Below the pieces are notes generated by a model. The model made no database searches, was not told the origin of the DNA, and worked only from the letters and a program-made list of their open reading frames with translations. A DNA stretch of 64,000 nucleotides from Epiperipatus broadwayi (lineage: Eukaryota; Onychophora; Udeonychophora; Euonychophora; Peripatidae): contig JAQFVV010000031.1 in the NCBI GenBank assembly GCA_028023455.1, forward strand, positions 10,222,093 through 10,286,092, given 5' to 3'. Position 1 is the first letter of the stretch; the number at the start of each line of letters is the position of its first letter. The position numbers and the translations under genes were made by a program. Below, one piece after another: positions 22,573 through 33,635 of the stretch.

Positions 22573-23937
22573 TATAACGTTTTTCATTTTGCTAGGCCTC
22601 TACATGCTAATATAAACTGCGCGTGAGTTGATCAAGCTATGTCAAAAAAGAAGAAAGTTATATTTCTATTCTAAAAACATAGCTATATTTCCTGATCAAC
22701 TCGGCCTATTAATTGTTGAGAATTGTGCTATTGACGAAATCAGCTTTTAATTTATTTAATCTGGGCACCAGAATTCCTAAGAATTCGCTGAAATCGTCAT
22801 ATAACATCTCACAAATAAAAAAAAATACTTTTAAACTAATCGGTATTACATCATACCGTAATGAGAATTAATTTTTTAAGATTATTATTCCTGGGCTTAT
22901 TCAAACATATTGGCAAAGGTAAATTACATTTTTAAATCTTATTAAACTACTAATAGATTTAATAATAAAAAATAATAACTATTATTAATAACGCACAAAT
23001 GAAAATTGGTATTGGAAATAATTTTATTCTAATAGACTAAAAAAATATTTGAAATAAATTACTTAGAGAGAACACAACTCAGACATGAATCAATTAATAA
23101 AAAACAATTTTACAATTACTGTTCATATCTAAATTTCTTCTAGAAATTTCCTTAAAAAAATTGAATGTCTCTTGTACAAGAAAATTAATGTCTCTATCGG
23201 GATTGTTTAAACATACTTTTAGAAATTGTTTGAAAACGTTTAATTTGGTCACAATCAGGAGTAATGAAGTATAACTTACTGGTAAGTTTTGGGAATTCAG
23301 TAGTAGATAACTATGCATAGTTTTTTGGGTAGAATGAGCTCGGCCTTTTGGTTATTATTTGATCTTGTGGTCCATTCTCCTAGTCGGTCACGAAAGCTTT
23401 TCTGGTATACATCTTCAGGCATGATGTCTTCAGAAGCTCCGGTTCACTCCGACAAGCCGAATTACTTCAGCGTAGAGCGATCTTGGATATATTATTGTTA
23501 TCCAAGACCAACCAGAGAAACCAACGAACAAGATGTCCTTCAAACTGATCTCTGCCTTTTATACTCTCTAGAGGCCCAGTTTTCCAACTTCTGCGCATAT
23601 CTTTTGTTTGTCAAAATATCCGTTGATAATCTTATATATTCTTTATAAAATTTATGTTACAAAGTCTCTATTTTTTTCAGCATAATTCTGCCATCTTTAA
23701 TTAGTTGAAATATTTTTACTTTCTCTTATCTAGATTGGTAATTTGTGTCTTTTGTTCTCTCCAATTCTAACTTTTATTTCTAATTACATAAAAAAAAAAA
23801 CCGAAAGAATAATTTAACTTTCATTGTACGTTATTTTTTTTAAAAAAAATTAGTCAAAAAAAAATCTAAATTTACTTTTATTTTTTAGCTTCTACCAAAT
23901 GCCAATATATTTGCAACGTATATAAATAAACATTACA
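22573..23937 (-). repeat. 5' LTR of element B
   Basis: It is nearly identical to 20465-21832. The right edge reads CATTACA followed by (AT)n (minus-strand start TGTAATG). The TATAAAA box is near plus 23557-23563. It is the transcribing LTR by orientation. Confidence 0.85.
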
Positions 23938-23941
23938 ATAT

Positions 23942-26900
23942 ATATATATATCATTTTAAAAATTTTTTGGTTATGCAGGCATACACTTCTACTAAAGACT
24001 TTAAAACCTTTTTATTGATAGCAAATATAATAATAATAAAAAAAACTATGCATATGGATATTTGCACTATGAAATATTTCATTAATTTTATATTTTTCAA
24101 CATGTTAATAAGGTTGCATTAGCTCAGATACTATATAGCACTCAACATAAGGTACTGTATCTATTTCCTTTTTGCTATAGATAAATTCCTATACATGTAT
24201 GACAAATTTGAGGAGTAATGAAAAAGAGGGAAAACGAATAGCAACAAAAAAGAATCTAATTGCAACTTCTGTTGAAAATACTAAAATTTGAAATAGAAAA
24301 ATGACTCAAAAGATTTAAGTAAAAGCTTTATCATTTATGCCCATAATAACTGTAAATTCAATATACATATGCGAGAGACAACTCTCTCTTTTCTAAATGA
24401 TTAATAATAATAAAAAATAATATATTTAATCGGAAATATCATAGTTAATTAGTTCAATATTAATAAAATATTTTTAAAAGAAACTTATATAGGCATGTCC
24501 ATCTTCTAACTGGGCTTTGAGCAGGCTTCAATTCAACTAGCTGTGTGGTGAGGATTTCATCTCATTCGGGCATAGGCAAGGCAGCTGTTGTCATCATCAT
24601 GGCCGGCTGGAACTGGCATGATCACATTTTGGTGATTTGGACAGAGAAAGAGTGGGTGCACCGGCTGGTTGTCTATGCCATGGTCATTTTACTGGACTCT
24701 CTGGTAGATTGCTTCATATTTTCCTCTGTTTGTATATGATAAGAATTTTTATTAAATGTTCATTCGCTGTCTTGACTGGTTCATTAAATCCTTAAGAAAG
24801 CATCAGTTCTTAAAAGAACTGTATAATGGATTTCTTAGAAAATGTCAGCAGTAGTCTTGTCCATAAATTAATCTCTAAGTAGCTGGATGATTGGAGAATT
24901 CTGGAGCCAAAGTAGTGAATGACTTGCCCAGAATGACTGCCAAAGAAAGAAAGAAAAATCCCACAGCACTGACTAAAACTTATCAAAACCACTCATAAAA
25001 ACCAATTCAGATAGCCCTCTGAGAAGTATGAATCAGCCAATCCTTTTAATTTACCTTATCGCTTAGATTATAACATTTCTTTCTATTTTTTTGATTAAAT
25101 TCTAAATTTTAGGGTTTAATATAATGACTTTCATCTTGAATAACCCAGACCACTTGCTTACAAAATCAATTCAAAAGAGTTTTTAAAAAGATAACAGTTT
25201 AATTATAGCATAATCAAACATTTTGCTTTTGATTATATTTTTGCAAAAGCAATTAACATTCTTTGCTTACAGAATAAAATTACAATCTTTAGAAAAGTAA
25301 TTTAAAAAAATGAAAAATATATACAAGTATGTTGGAACAATTATTTTAATTATTGATTTTACATATATGTTCCAACAACATGATCTATTTGTTTAATAAA
25401 GTTCTCTTTTCTCTATTTGAATTTTTCAGAGAACAGCAAAATACATAAAATGATATATATTGAAAATATACAAAACAATAAAAATAAAATACAAAAAATA
25501 CATCAGTTTTTTATATGTGTATTTGTGTACAATATTTTAAATTTGTGTGTGTGGGTATTCTAATGCTCAGACCCAACTTCCATTATTAATATAGCACATT
25601 TATATATTTGTTGTGCCTAATATGTACAAATCTATATATGTATCTGCTGTAATATTTTTTACAGCAGATTTTGTGGAAGGCCATTTGATAATGCCTGGCA
25701 TTATATATATATATACTGTAACCTTATATTTTAGTATAAAATATAAAGATCGATATAACTGGTATAAAAATTTCTCTGTCTTCTTTTTGGTGATTTGATT
25801 GCCTTGGTTTGCATTTTTGAACAGATTATTTTTTTGCATTCAAGATAATTTATTAGAAAGAATAAGTAATATTTTGCCTTACTTATTGTCTGTGTTATTT
25901 TAATGTATTTAAATTGCTTCTTTCCATCCACTGATTTGTATCAAAATATGTTTAACTTTTTAAAAATTGACAACACATTAAATTTAGTAAAATGTGATTG
26001 AAAATAATAATAATTTTTATTTATTTAAAATAGTCTTAGAAATTATTTTTATTGAATTAAAAAACCATTTGTTTAACTAATTTTTAATTATTAGATAAAA
26101 ATATAGTAATTACATATGCATTTCAATGTAAAAAAAAAAAGACCGCGATTAAAGAGATCGTCTGCGATAAGGTTGCTGTTAAAAAAAGAAAATGGTGTAA
26201 GAATAAAATGTATGTAAAATATGATAAGCTTATTTTTTAAAAATAGTTAATAAGTAAACGGATTTACCAAAAAGTTTTCTACAAATGTAAATATAAAATG
26301 GTGGTATTTAATAATAGAATGAAGTGCTAAATTTAAAAATCTGTTCAGGTCAGCTAGCCAAGTGGATCAAATCGCTACTAATTTTCCAATATTTACACTT
26401 AAAAATATGTCGGAGCTTTCAAATTTAAGAGCAGAATTAATTGCAGAATCTCGGTATGTTTGGAATATTTTATTATTCTACAATTTGGAAACACTAAATA
26501 GATGTTTTAATTACAGAAGTTTTTTAGATATGAAAACTTTCTTTTTAAAAAAGAAGAAGTTTAAAATCAAAGTTAAATGTTAAAGTTATTAACATGGTTT
26601 AATATTTCTGTTTATAATTTAAAATAAATGGCATTGATTAATTTATTTAACTATATACTGCCAGTAATGTATTTTCTATTTAATTTGTTTACCATTTGAA
26701 TAATGGAAACAGTCTTCAAATAATTAACTAAAACTACTTTCTAATTTTATTGTTAATTTGGAATTATTAAATTATTTGCTCTAATTAGTATCCCTAAATT
26801 TAAACGTGGATAAATAAATATTAGCCTGGATGTTATAATCTTGGAACAGTTTTATATAGAAATGTAGAATTTAATAACTTATGAAGAACATTTTCATTTA

Positions 26901-28925
26901 AACTCTGCATGTCATGTTTTTGGAATTGTTTTATATTTATGGAGCCACTTAAAATCATTAATTTAAAAGTGCTTATAATATCTAAGACAAATAGATAGAA
27001 TTACATTTATGGAATTCAACTATAATTATAATCATCACTTTGGGTATTTATTATTCAAGACATTTTTACATGGATTTCATGGATCATATTTATTATTATA
27101 AAATGCTGTACAATTTAATTTATGTCACATGCACACTTGCTAGAATTCATGTATTTAAGTAAGAATGAATTAATTTAATTTTATTGTTATATGAACTTGT
27201 ATGTGAAGTTCATGAGTTATATTTTATTAGGTTTAAATTAAATTAATGGGATTGAATAAAATACTTATTCAAGGGAATAGCAATTGCGAAAAAGCTTGAA
27301 AATTACTAATGAATTTATGATATGTGTCAACCTCTCATGAAGTGTCTTGTGAGTCTTTCCAGAGTTCTACTCCTATACTAATGTCACTTATATTACATTG
27401 TTGCTATGTTTTATTTTAAGCAAGATAATTTAATATATTAGTTGTCCTGATTAGTGAAACACTTTTTATTATGCAAGAACCCACATCTGCTAAAATGTTA
27501 GTGTTTTCTGAATGGTCAGAATAACTGAGGAAGATGATTTTTGCACTTTAAATATGAAGTAAATAGTAATATTGCTTTATAATGTTAAAAGGCATTAATC
27601 TGTGCTGGTGGTTAATCTGCAGATTAATTAATTGCCACTTTCTGTATTTTTACACTCATTCCTGTGCTGGTGGTTAATCCACGGAATTGTGTAATTATAT
27701 TTATTGCTTTATGATGGTGTATAAATCCACAAGGCACTCAGTATTATATAATTCCTATGTGTAGATGAATGCATCCACAGGAATATGATTTTACTTCATA
27801 AATATAAGTTTGTGCAAAGTATTTTGGTTATTCTGCTAAAATCATCTTCTTCCATTTATAAGCATAATTTATAAGTTAAGTCATAAAGTGTAGCAGGACA
27901 TTCTATCTAAGTTACCTTATAATAATTAACTGTTTGTTAATTAGTATTTTATCTGAATTAAGTTTAAATTTTCATTTTATTTAGCATTAGCATTATAGCT
28001 AAATCCTACAAATATAATATTATTTATTACATTGTTATAGGTCTACAGTATAGATTTATTGGTTCTGGAACTGACACATTGGATATTTCATGAATTGATG
28101 TTGAATTTTTGTATAATTTCCTCAAGACATCAATTATATCAAATTGTAATATAATGTATGATTAAGCTTTATAAAACTGTTCCTATGATATGTTATTGAA
28201 GGAAGCCAATGGAATTATAATTTATTTATTTATTTTATTTGTTTATTTATGTATTTAGTTATTACATTAAACATCAATTACTTATTAGTCATAAAAATTG
28301 TAAATAAATATTGATTTATAATTAAACTTACTGTGCCATTGCTATTTGTCATTCATAAAATCAGAAATCATATATCTTGAATAGAGCATACATTGAAGTA
28401 CATACTTTTGTCAGCATGATATAAAAGTTTAGTAATATTTTGAGAAAAACATTTGAATGCTTTTTGTCCTTGGTAGTTTATGATGTGTAAGGTACAATTA
28501 CCTTTTCCATCATTTAAGCTTTTCGTAGTTGATTCGAGTACATGATACAAAATTGATTGATTTTATAAACTTATAAACAGATTTACCAGATAATGACATG
28601 ATTAAATGTATTTACTTAATGTTTTAATTGTCATTCATCAGTATAACAAGAGTCTCATTGATATTTATTAAATTATAGAAAAAAAACCAAGTATTCCATG
28701 TTTATTTATTATTGCAAAACTCTTATCTAGACTAGCATTTGTATTAAAAATCATATATTTAATTTTAAAATTCATAATCTTTAGTAGTTCCACAAATTAT
28801 GCCATCTTGTCCATGGTCGGCCATAAGGTCTCATGCGATGAAAAATCGCAAATTAAGGTTTGAAGGATAATAAAATTGCATACTTATAATTTGTCTAATG
28901 TATTTTCACATACTACTATGATAGG
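23942..28925. other. No recognisable gene; AT-rich intergenic DNA
   Basis: About 5 kb with only short frames. The 64-codon plus frame at 24545-24739 has relatively balanced base use but no familiar motif. Small direct repeats (GTGCTGGTGGTTAATC at about 27603 and 27665) are present. Confidence 0.5.
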
Positions 28926-29004
28926 TCTTCGCAGTACACCCTGGCTGCAACCAGATTAGATCATAACAATTTTATGTTATATCATTAGTTTTGTTTGTGG
29001 TAAT

Positions 29005-29210
29005 TTGCTCCAGATTTCGGTTATAGTCTTTGGTGCATAATATGGATGGCATGATATGCATTTGGTTATAGTTCTTGGCACCACAATGATGGGAGCATTC
29101 AGTTAGATCAATGGGTACAGTTCTTGGCTGCCCAATGATTAAAGCCATTGGTTACAAAGAATTCTATTACAGTTCTTGGCGTCAATGTGGTAGGCATACG
29201 TACATCCCTT
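29005..29210 (+). repeat. Degenerate minisatellite, period about 50 bp
   Basis: The block GGTTATAGTTCTTGGC with variants recurs near 29015, 29065, 29116 and 29167, each followed by a CAATG-like segment. Four or so diverged units. Confidence 0.55.
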
Positions 29211-29304
29211 CAGTCTATTAGGTTATAGTAAGGTGGATCTGATTATAGTAGTTCTCTGACATCAAGGTATTAAGCTTGATTAATGTTGATGGTCTACAAT
29301 ATAT

Positions 29305-31500
29305 TATAACGATCAGGAGATTATGAGACTTTGGCTACTTAACATAATCTACACTACAGGGCGCCATCTAGGCATTTGAACCTAGAAAAATTTATAAAGT
29401 AGGCAGATACGTAAGTCAAAAAAAATTTTTTTTTTATTTTATACATTTTGATATCCGGTCATTAGCCCATTGTCACTAGCTCAGTGGAATAACAGAGATT
29501 TATATTTTATAAAAAAATGCTTATCTAAGAATATATAAAAAATAATAAAATAAGCCACTGCCAGTAATTAACATACAAACATTTATTTACACACATATAT
29601 ATAAAATTTAACATTATTATTTTAGCATGTTTACTTTATAATTTTAACTTGATTTTAGAATTTGATTTTACATTTTAATTTTTATAAGTTTGCATTTTAA
29701 ATTTTATAAGTTCGCACAGATGGATTTATAAAATGTGTTTTTAATGTTGAGTATAGATCGGTTACATAGATTACACGGTCAAAAACATTTCAAAATAAAC
29801 ATAAACTATCAAAATATAAAGTCATTGATGAAAATGCAGAGGGGAATTTATAAGAAACCCAATGGCATTCATCATAAGATGCCGCAAGACACCAATAACT
29901 TAAAAGACATCCGACATAAATACATCTTAGATACTCACCATAAGGTATCAGTATTTACCAAATGTCTATACATTTTGATCAAACATGAAAACCAAAAACA
30001 TAATTAACCAATAATGAACCCATGCAAGCGTTTATACCCAACTTAAATTTAATGCATTTTTATTTATAGTGTTGAGTATGAATAGACTACATAGATTTGC
30101 ATTTGAAAAGAAAACATTCATCCCTTATTCAACCTTAGGCCAAAAGTTCACAGCTAAACTGGCGTCAATCCGTCTGATATATCGATGTGTTCAATGTAAT
30201 ACGAAATACGACAGCACAATTAGGTTAAGAGAAGAAATTGCTTCTCATCAGATAGGAATACTACATCTATCTGATGATAAGAGCAATAAAAAAAATTCAT
30301 AGGAAGAAACTGCGGTCTCCATCTTATAATTCATCCCATAGGCAAAACGAGTGAGTGCGGCATATAAAGTGATTCTGCCCGTAGCGAACCTCATACTACA
30401 TCTACTAACTACACCAATATATCCAATCCATTGATCTAATTCAACTATGAAACAAATAACCTAAGATTACCCTCCCTTACTATAACTTTACAAACCTATA
30501 TAGCCATTCATGCCCGACTTAAGTTTAACATTTATATAATTTAATTTATCGCAAAACAAAAATCATAAATAAAACTTAAAAAACAAAAAAAAAAAAAATG
30601 GAAATGATTTTACACAAAGGAAATACATCAAATAAAATTATAACTAATTAATAAATAATTTAGTTTGGTCAGATAGGAATCTATTGCAATTATTTTAAAT
30701 ATGGAAAGTTTTTAATTTAATGTTCATGAATTATCTAAAGTTCTTACGGTTTTAAAAGGTCCATAATTTGTAGTTGTTTGTAATTTTGAATGGGAATTCC
30801 CATGCCATCCTGAAGATATTGGTATCCAGTTAGCCGTTATTTTTTATTTATCTGGAGGTCTTTTAGTTTAGGTGGTCCTTAATGTAAAAAACGATGTCAT
30901 TTCTTTTTTTTTTTTAACAAAACTGAAGGGATTGAAGAGTGTGTGTTTTCAATCCCTTCTCCTTCAACTCCACACTAACACATATAGTCACATCTCTCTT
31001 CTCCTAACTAACTAATAATTTCCAAATTTTTCCTTTTATATTAATTTTAAGGATCCAATGGACATTACATCATCGATGATAATGATCCTTCCATTGAGGT
31101 CCAATTTGCCGATGGATTTCTCTCATTTGCTATTAGTTTCTATTGTTTCCTATCTGACCATTGCTTATACATTTAAATGCACAAAGGCTAGTTCACTTTG
31201 ACTAATTAAAATAATCATTTCCATTTTCTGATTAATTAATGTGTTTTCCAAAATTAAAGATATATTTTTATCTCTAAATCTTTTTAAGTTTTTGTTTATA
31301 AAATATTTTTTCTATTTTTAATAAAGTTTTATTTTAATTTTTTTTTTCATCTGTGCGATCTTATATATATATATATGAGTTTAGTATAGAATTTTAATTT
31401 TCAATTTTTAATTCTTAAAAAGGAAGTTTTATTTGCGAACTTTTATTCTTTTTATGTTTACTAATAAAAAAACAATGTAACGTCGTCTGTGCCTGTTACA
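29305..31500 (-). mobile_element. Solo LTR, family A (2.2 kb)
   Basis: It is bounded by ATAT (29301-29304 and 31501-31504). On the minus strand it begins TGTAACAGGCACAG (31500) and ends CTGATCGTTATA (29305). TATAAAAGG is at plus 31034-31040 and the donor motif ACCGTAAGA has GT at 30747-30746. It is homologous to 1-759 over the 3' portion, but contains an extra segment of about 350 bp (29.65-30.06 kb) with an internal near-duplication (TGTTGAGTATAGATCGGTTA at 29740 and TGTTGAGTATGAATAGACTA at 30069). The 90- and 77-codon frames start in these duplicated blocks and have no known motif. Confidence 0.7.
30746..31040 (-). promoter_or_regulatory. TATA box and splice donor of LTR A
   Basis: On the minus strand, ATATAAAAGG is followed about 290 bp later by ACCGTAAGAAC. 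The spacing is nearly the same as in LTR B. Confidence 0.45.
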
Positions 31501-31504
31501 ATAT

Positions 31505-32150
31505 ATATATATATATATACCAAAAATAAAAAGGGTAAGTACTTTTAAAAAGAATCTGTAGCAGAGATAATTGAAAATTAAAAAATGAAAGAAATGTCAT
31601 GATGTTTAGAAAAAATACTATATTTTACAACAGGCTATATTATGCTAAAGATAACCATAATTACAAAACCATAGCAGGAATATAGTAGTTCACCAAATGT
31701 GTATTAAAAACAAAAAAAAAATTAAATACTCTGAAGAAGGCTACATAGGCAGTCAAAACATTATAAAAAGTATACTGAAATTAATTAAACATGGTGATGC
31801 ATCTAGTGTTATTTAAATGACTATATTACCAATATATATTTTTAAATATTTTTAATCTTTCTTACTACTTCTCATTATCTAATTGTAGAAATAATGAGTT
31901 GTGATGATTGTAAATCATTATTCTCTGCAACATATATGTAATTATTTATAAAAGATGTGTATAATTTCACAACAGTCTTCTATAAAATAAATATGTAATT
32001 TAAAAAGGAAATTGATACTCTCGTATTGAAATCTGTATTATTAATGTTATATGTAACTGGAATATATTGATCTCTCATTTTTCAGCACATTAACGTGTGT
32101 GACATACTGTATGTTTTTATCTTTCAAAATATTTTTATTATAGAATTATA
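31505..32150. other. (AT)n tract and AT-rich sequence, no gene
   Basis: The tract at 31501-31519 is the LTR A target. A CTGAAGAAGGCTACATAGGC segment near 31731 resembles SINE or Penelope-tail motifs but does not fold as a hammerhead. Confidence 0.5.
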
Positions 32151-32159
32151 TCAGTGTTC

Positions 32160-32275
32160 TATATTAACCTGTTTGCTATTACTAACAGTTGAATGTTTTG
32201 AGTAATTTAAATAAAGTTTGTACTTTTCTAAAAGCATTTGTAAATTAATTTTAAATGATGGAAATGGTCTAAACT
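32160..32275 (+). repeat. SINE tail fragment
   Basis: This stretch matches the tail of the SINE copies (TTACTAACAGTTGAATG, AATTTAAATAAAGTTT, GATGGAAATGGTC). The tRNA-like head is absent. Confidence 0.55.
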
Positions 32276-32292
32276 TTTAGACAAACACAATC

Positions 32293-32782
32293 CTCATTGT
32301 TTATAATGTACAAGCTTAAGAGATAGGATCATGTGATCTATGATTCTTATTTTGACTATTTATAGTCTCTGCCTTAAGTCTTATGCAATGTTATATTGCT
32401 AAGACTATTAATGTATGGTATGGCTGAAGATCTATCAGCCCCATATAGCTATTTGAGTTGGTTAGCTGGGTTTGAAGACATGAAGATGTCTGAAAATTTC
32501 AGATTTTTCACTCAATAGATAACTTTTAGATAAGTGCTTGGTTTTGGGTTGGTATTTTTAAATCTAGTATCTGAACCTACCCTGGCACCTCTCTGAGGAG
32601 TGCCAAAGCACGAAACCATGGTCAGGGATTTGGGGAGTTCCTGAAAGAGATATTTTAAGTGCTGGTTCTGGCTAAGCATTTATCACAAAGCTTGTTGAGG
32701 AATTTGTAATCATCATTGTTTATAACTTATAAGCTTAAGAGATAAGATCATGTGATCTATGACTTTTATTTTGACTATTTAT
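32293..32782 (+). mobile_element. Hammerhead-bearing unit with direct terminal repeats (419-bp period)
   Basis: A ~71-bp direct repeat, including AAGCTTAAGAGATA and GATCATGTGATCTATGA, lies at 32293-32363 and 32712-32782. The 348 bp between holds one canonical hammerhead ribozyme (32577-32637). A second, shorter copy is at 36745-36950. One ribozyme per repeat with partial tandem duplication is the layout of retrozymes and of Penelope-type terminal repeats. No coding capacity is present. Confidence 0.65.
32577..32637 (+). ncRNA. Type I hammerhead ribozyme, canonical core
   Basis: CTGAGGA (CUGANGA) is at 32593-32599. Stem II GTGC/GCAC is at 32600-32603 and 32608-32611 with loop CAAA. GAAA is at 32612-32615. 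Stem III ACC/GGT has a 2-nt loop (32615-32622), and the GUC cleavage site ends at C32623. Stem I CTCT/AGGG (32589-32592 with 32624-32627) is followed by an internal loop and an outer helix CTACCC/GGGGAG (32577-32582 with 32632-32637, one A-G mismatch). All invariant core bases are present. The short stem III is typical of metazoan type I motifs. Self-cleavage of a transcript is predicted from family knowledge, not shown here. Confidence 0.85.
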
Positions 32783-33315
32783 AAACACATCTATTGTTTT
32801 ATTTTTATAGGCAACTTTGTTTCACCAAAAAGTATAAATCAATGTAGCTCATTGACATGACTTTAATATTAAGGTATAAAAGAAACAGACTTATCATTGT
32901 GATATATATAAAATGGCATGTAACATTTATATTGAAATTGTAAATACATATGTTGACTTATTTTTGGATAACATGTAATTGTATACATCATATAACGTGT
33001 AAAATATTTGAGCAATTGCCTAAAAAAACCCTTTTCTTACAGCTTTAGGGATTATGGATATTTAAAATCCATTTATTGTAAGCTTGGATAATTAATAGAC
33101 ATATAGAAGAAAGTGGATTTTTTTACAAAATAAAGTAAATAAACAAGAGTGCACTAATTGTAATGAATTATAGTTCATATCCATTAGAGGAAAGATATTT
33201 TCAAGAATTTTGTTGAGTAAATTGCTTTAGTCACAAACTTCTTATAGTTTTTTTTTTCACAGAAAAAACTTCTTATAGTTTAGTAAATGAAGATGTACTA
33301 TAGTTGTATTTATAT

Positions 33316-33400
33316 ATTGGTCTATTTCCATAATCTAATATAAGTATTGAATGTCTTTAAAAAAATTTAACTTTAAATATTCCATATACATTAAATTGTG
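33316..33400 (-). repeat. Inverted SINE tail fragment
   Basis: This is the reverse complement of the SINE tail (TTTCCATAATCTAATATAAG on the plus strand, then AAATATTCCATATA). It lies head-to-head with the SINE at 33411. Confidence 0.6.
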
Positions 33401-33410
33401 AGTAATATCA

Positions 33411-33635
33411 TACAGGCAGAATGGCTCAGTTGGTTAGAGTGTTACCTTAAAATTCAATATTCATGAATGTATGAGTCGAGGTTCAATTCCCATGACAATA
33501 CTGTCACTAGTCAGGTCATCAATACCTGAAGAAGACTATTACTAACAGTTGAATATATTTGGAATATTTAAATAAAGTTTAATTTTTCTAAATCATTTAA
33601 TACTTACATTAGATGATGGAAATAGTTCAATATAT
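33411..33635 (+). mobile_element. tRNA-derived SINE, copy 2
   Basis: A box ATGGCTCAGTTGG (about 33420) and B box GGTTCAATTCCC (about 33480) are followed by CCTGAAGAAGAC (33521) and the tail ending GATGGAAATAGTTCAATATAT. Compared with copy 1 it lacks about 60 bp between the CCTGAAGA motif and the tail. Confidence 0.75.

Larger units (their letters stand above)
20465..23937 (-). mobile_element. Complete non-autonomous LTR element (family B)
   Basis: Two nearly identical direct LTRs (20465-21832 and 22573-23937) flank a 740-bp interior, with ATAT on both outer sides. On the minus strand the element starts TGTAATG/TGTAACG and ends CGTTATA. A primer-binding-type sequence TGGTGACCCAACTCGGG lies one base beyond the 5' LTR (plus-strand 22555-22571). 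LTR differences are few and mostly C/T or G/A transitions, so the insertion is fairly recent. The interior has no recognisable gag or pol and no obvious polypurine tract. It must have been mobilised by another element. A solo relative is at 37488-38915 and a partial one ends at 49985. Confidence 0.8.

Noticed and set aside
24545-24739. Possible small host gene
   Set aside because: There is no signal peptide, domain, splice context or homologous copy to support it.
31729-31765. CTGAAGAAGGCTACATAGGC as a hammerhead
   Set aside because: GAAA is absent (CAAAAC instead) and the putative stem II does not pair.
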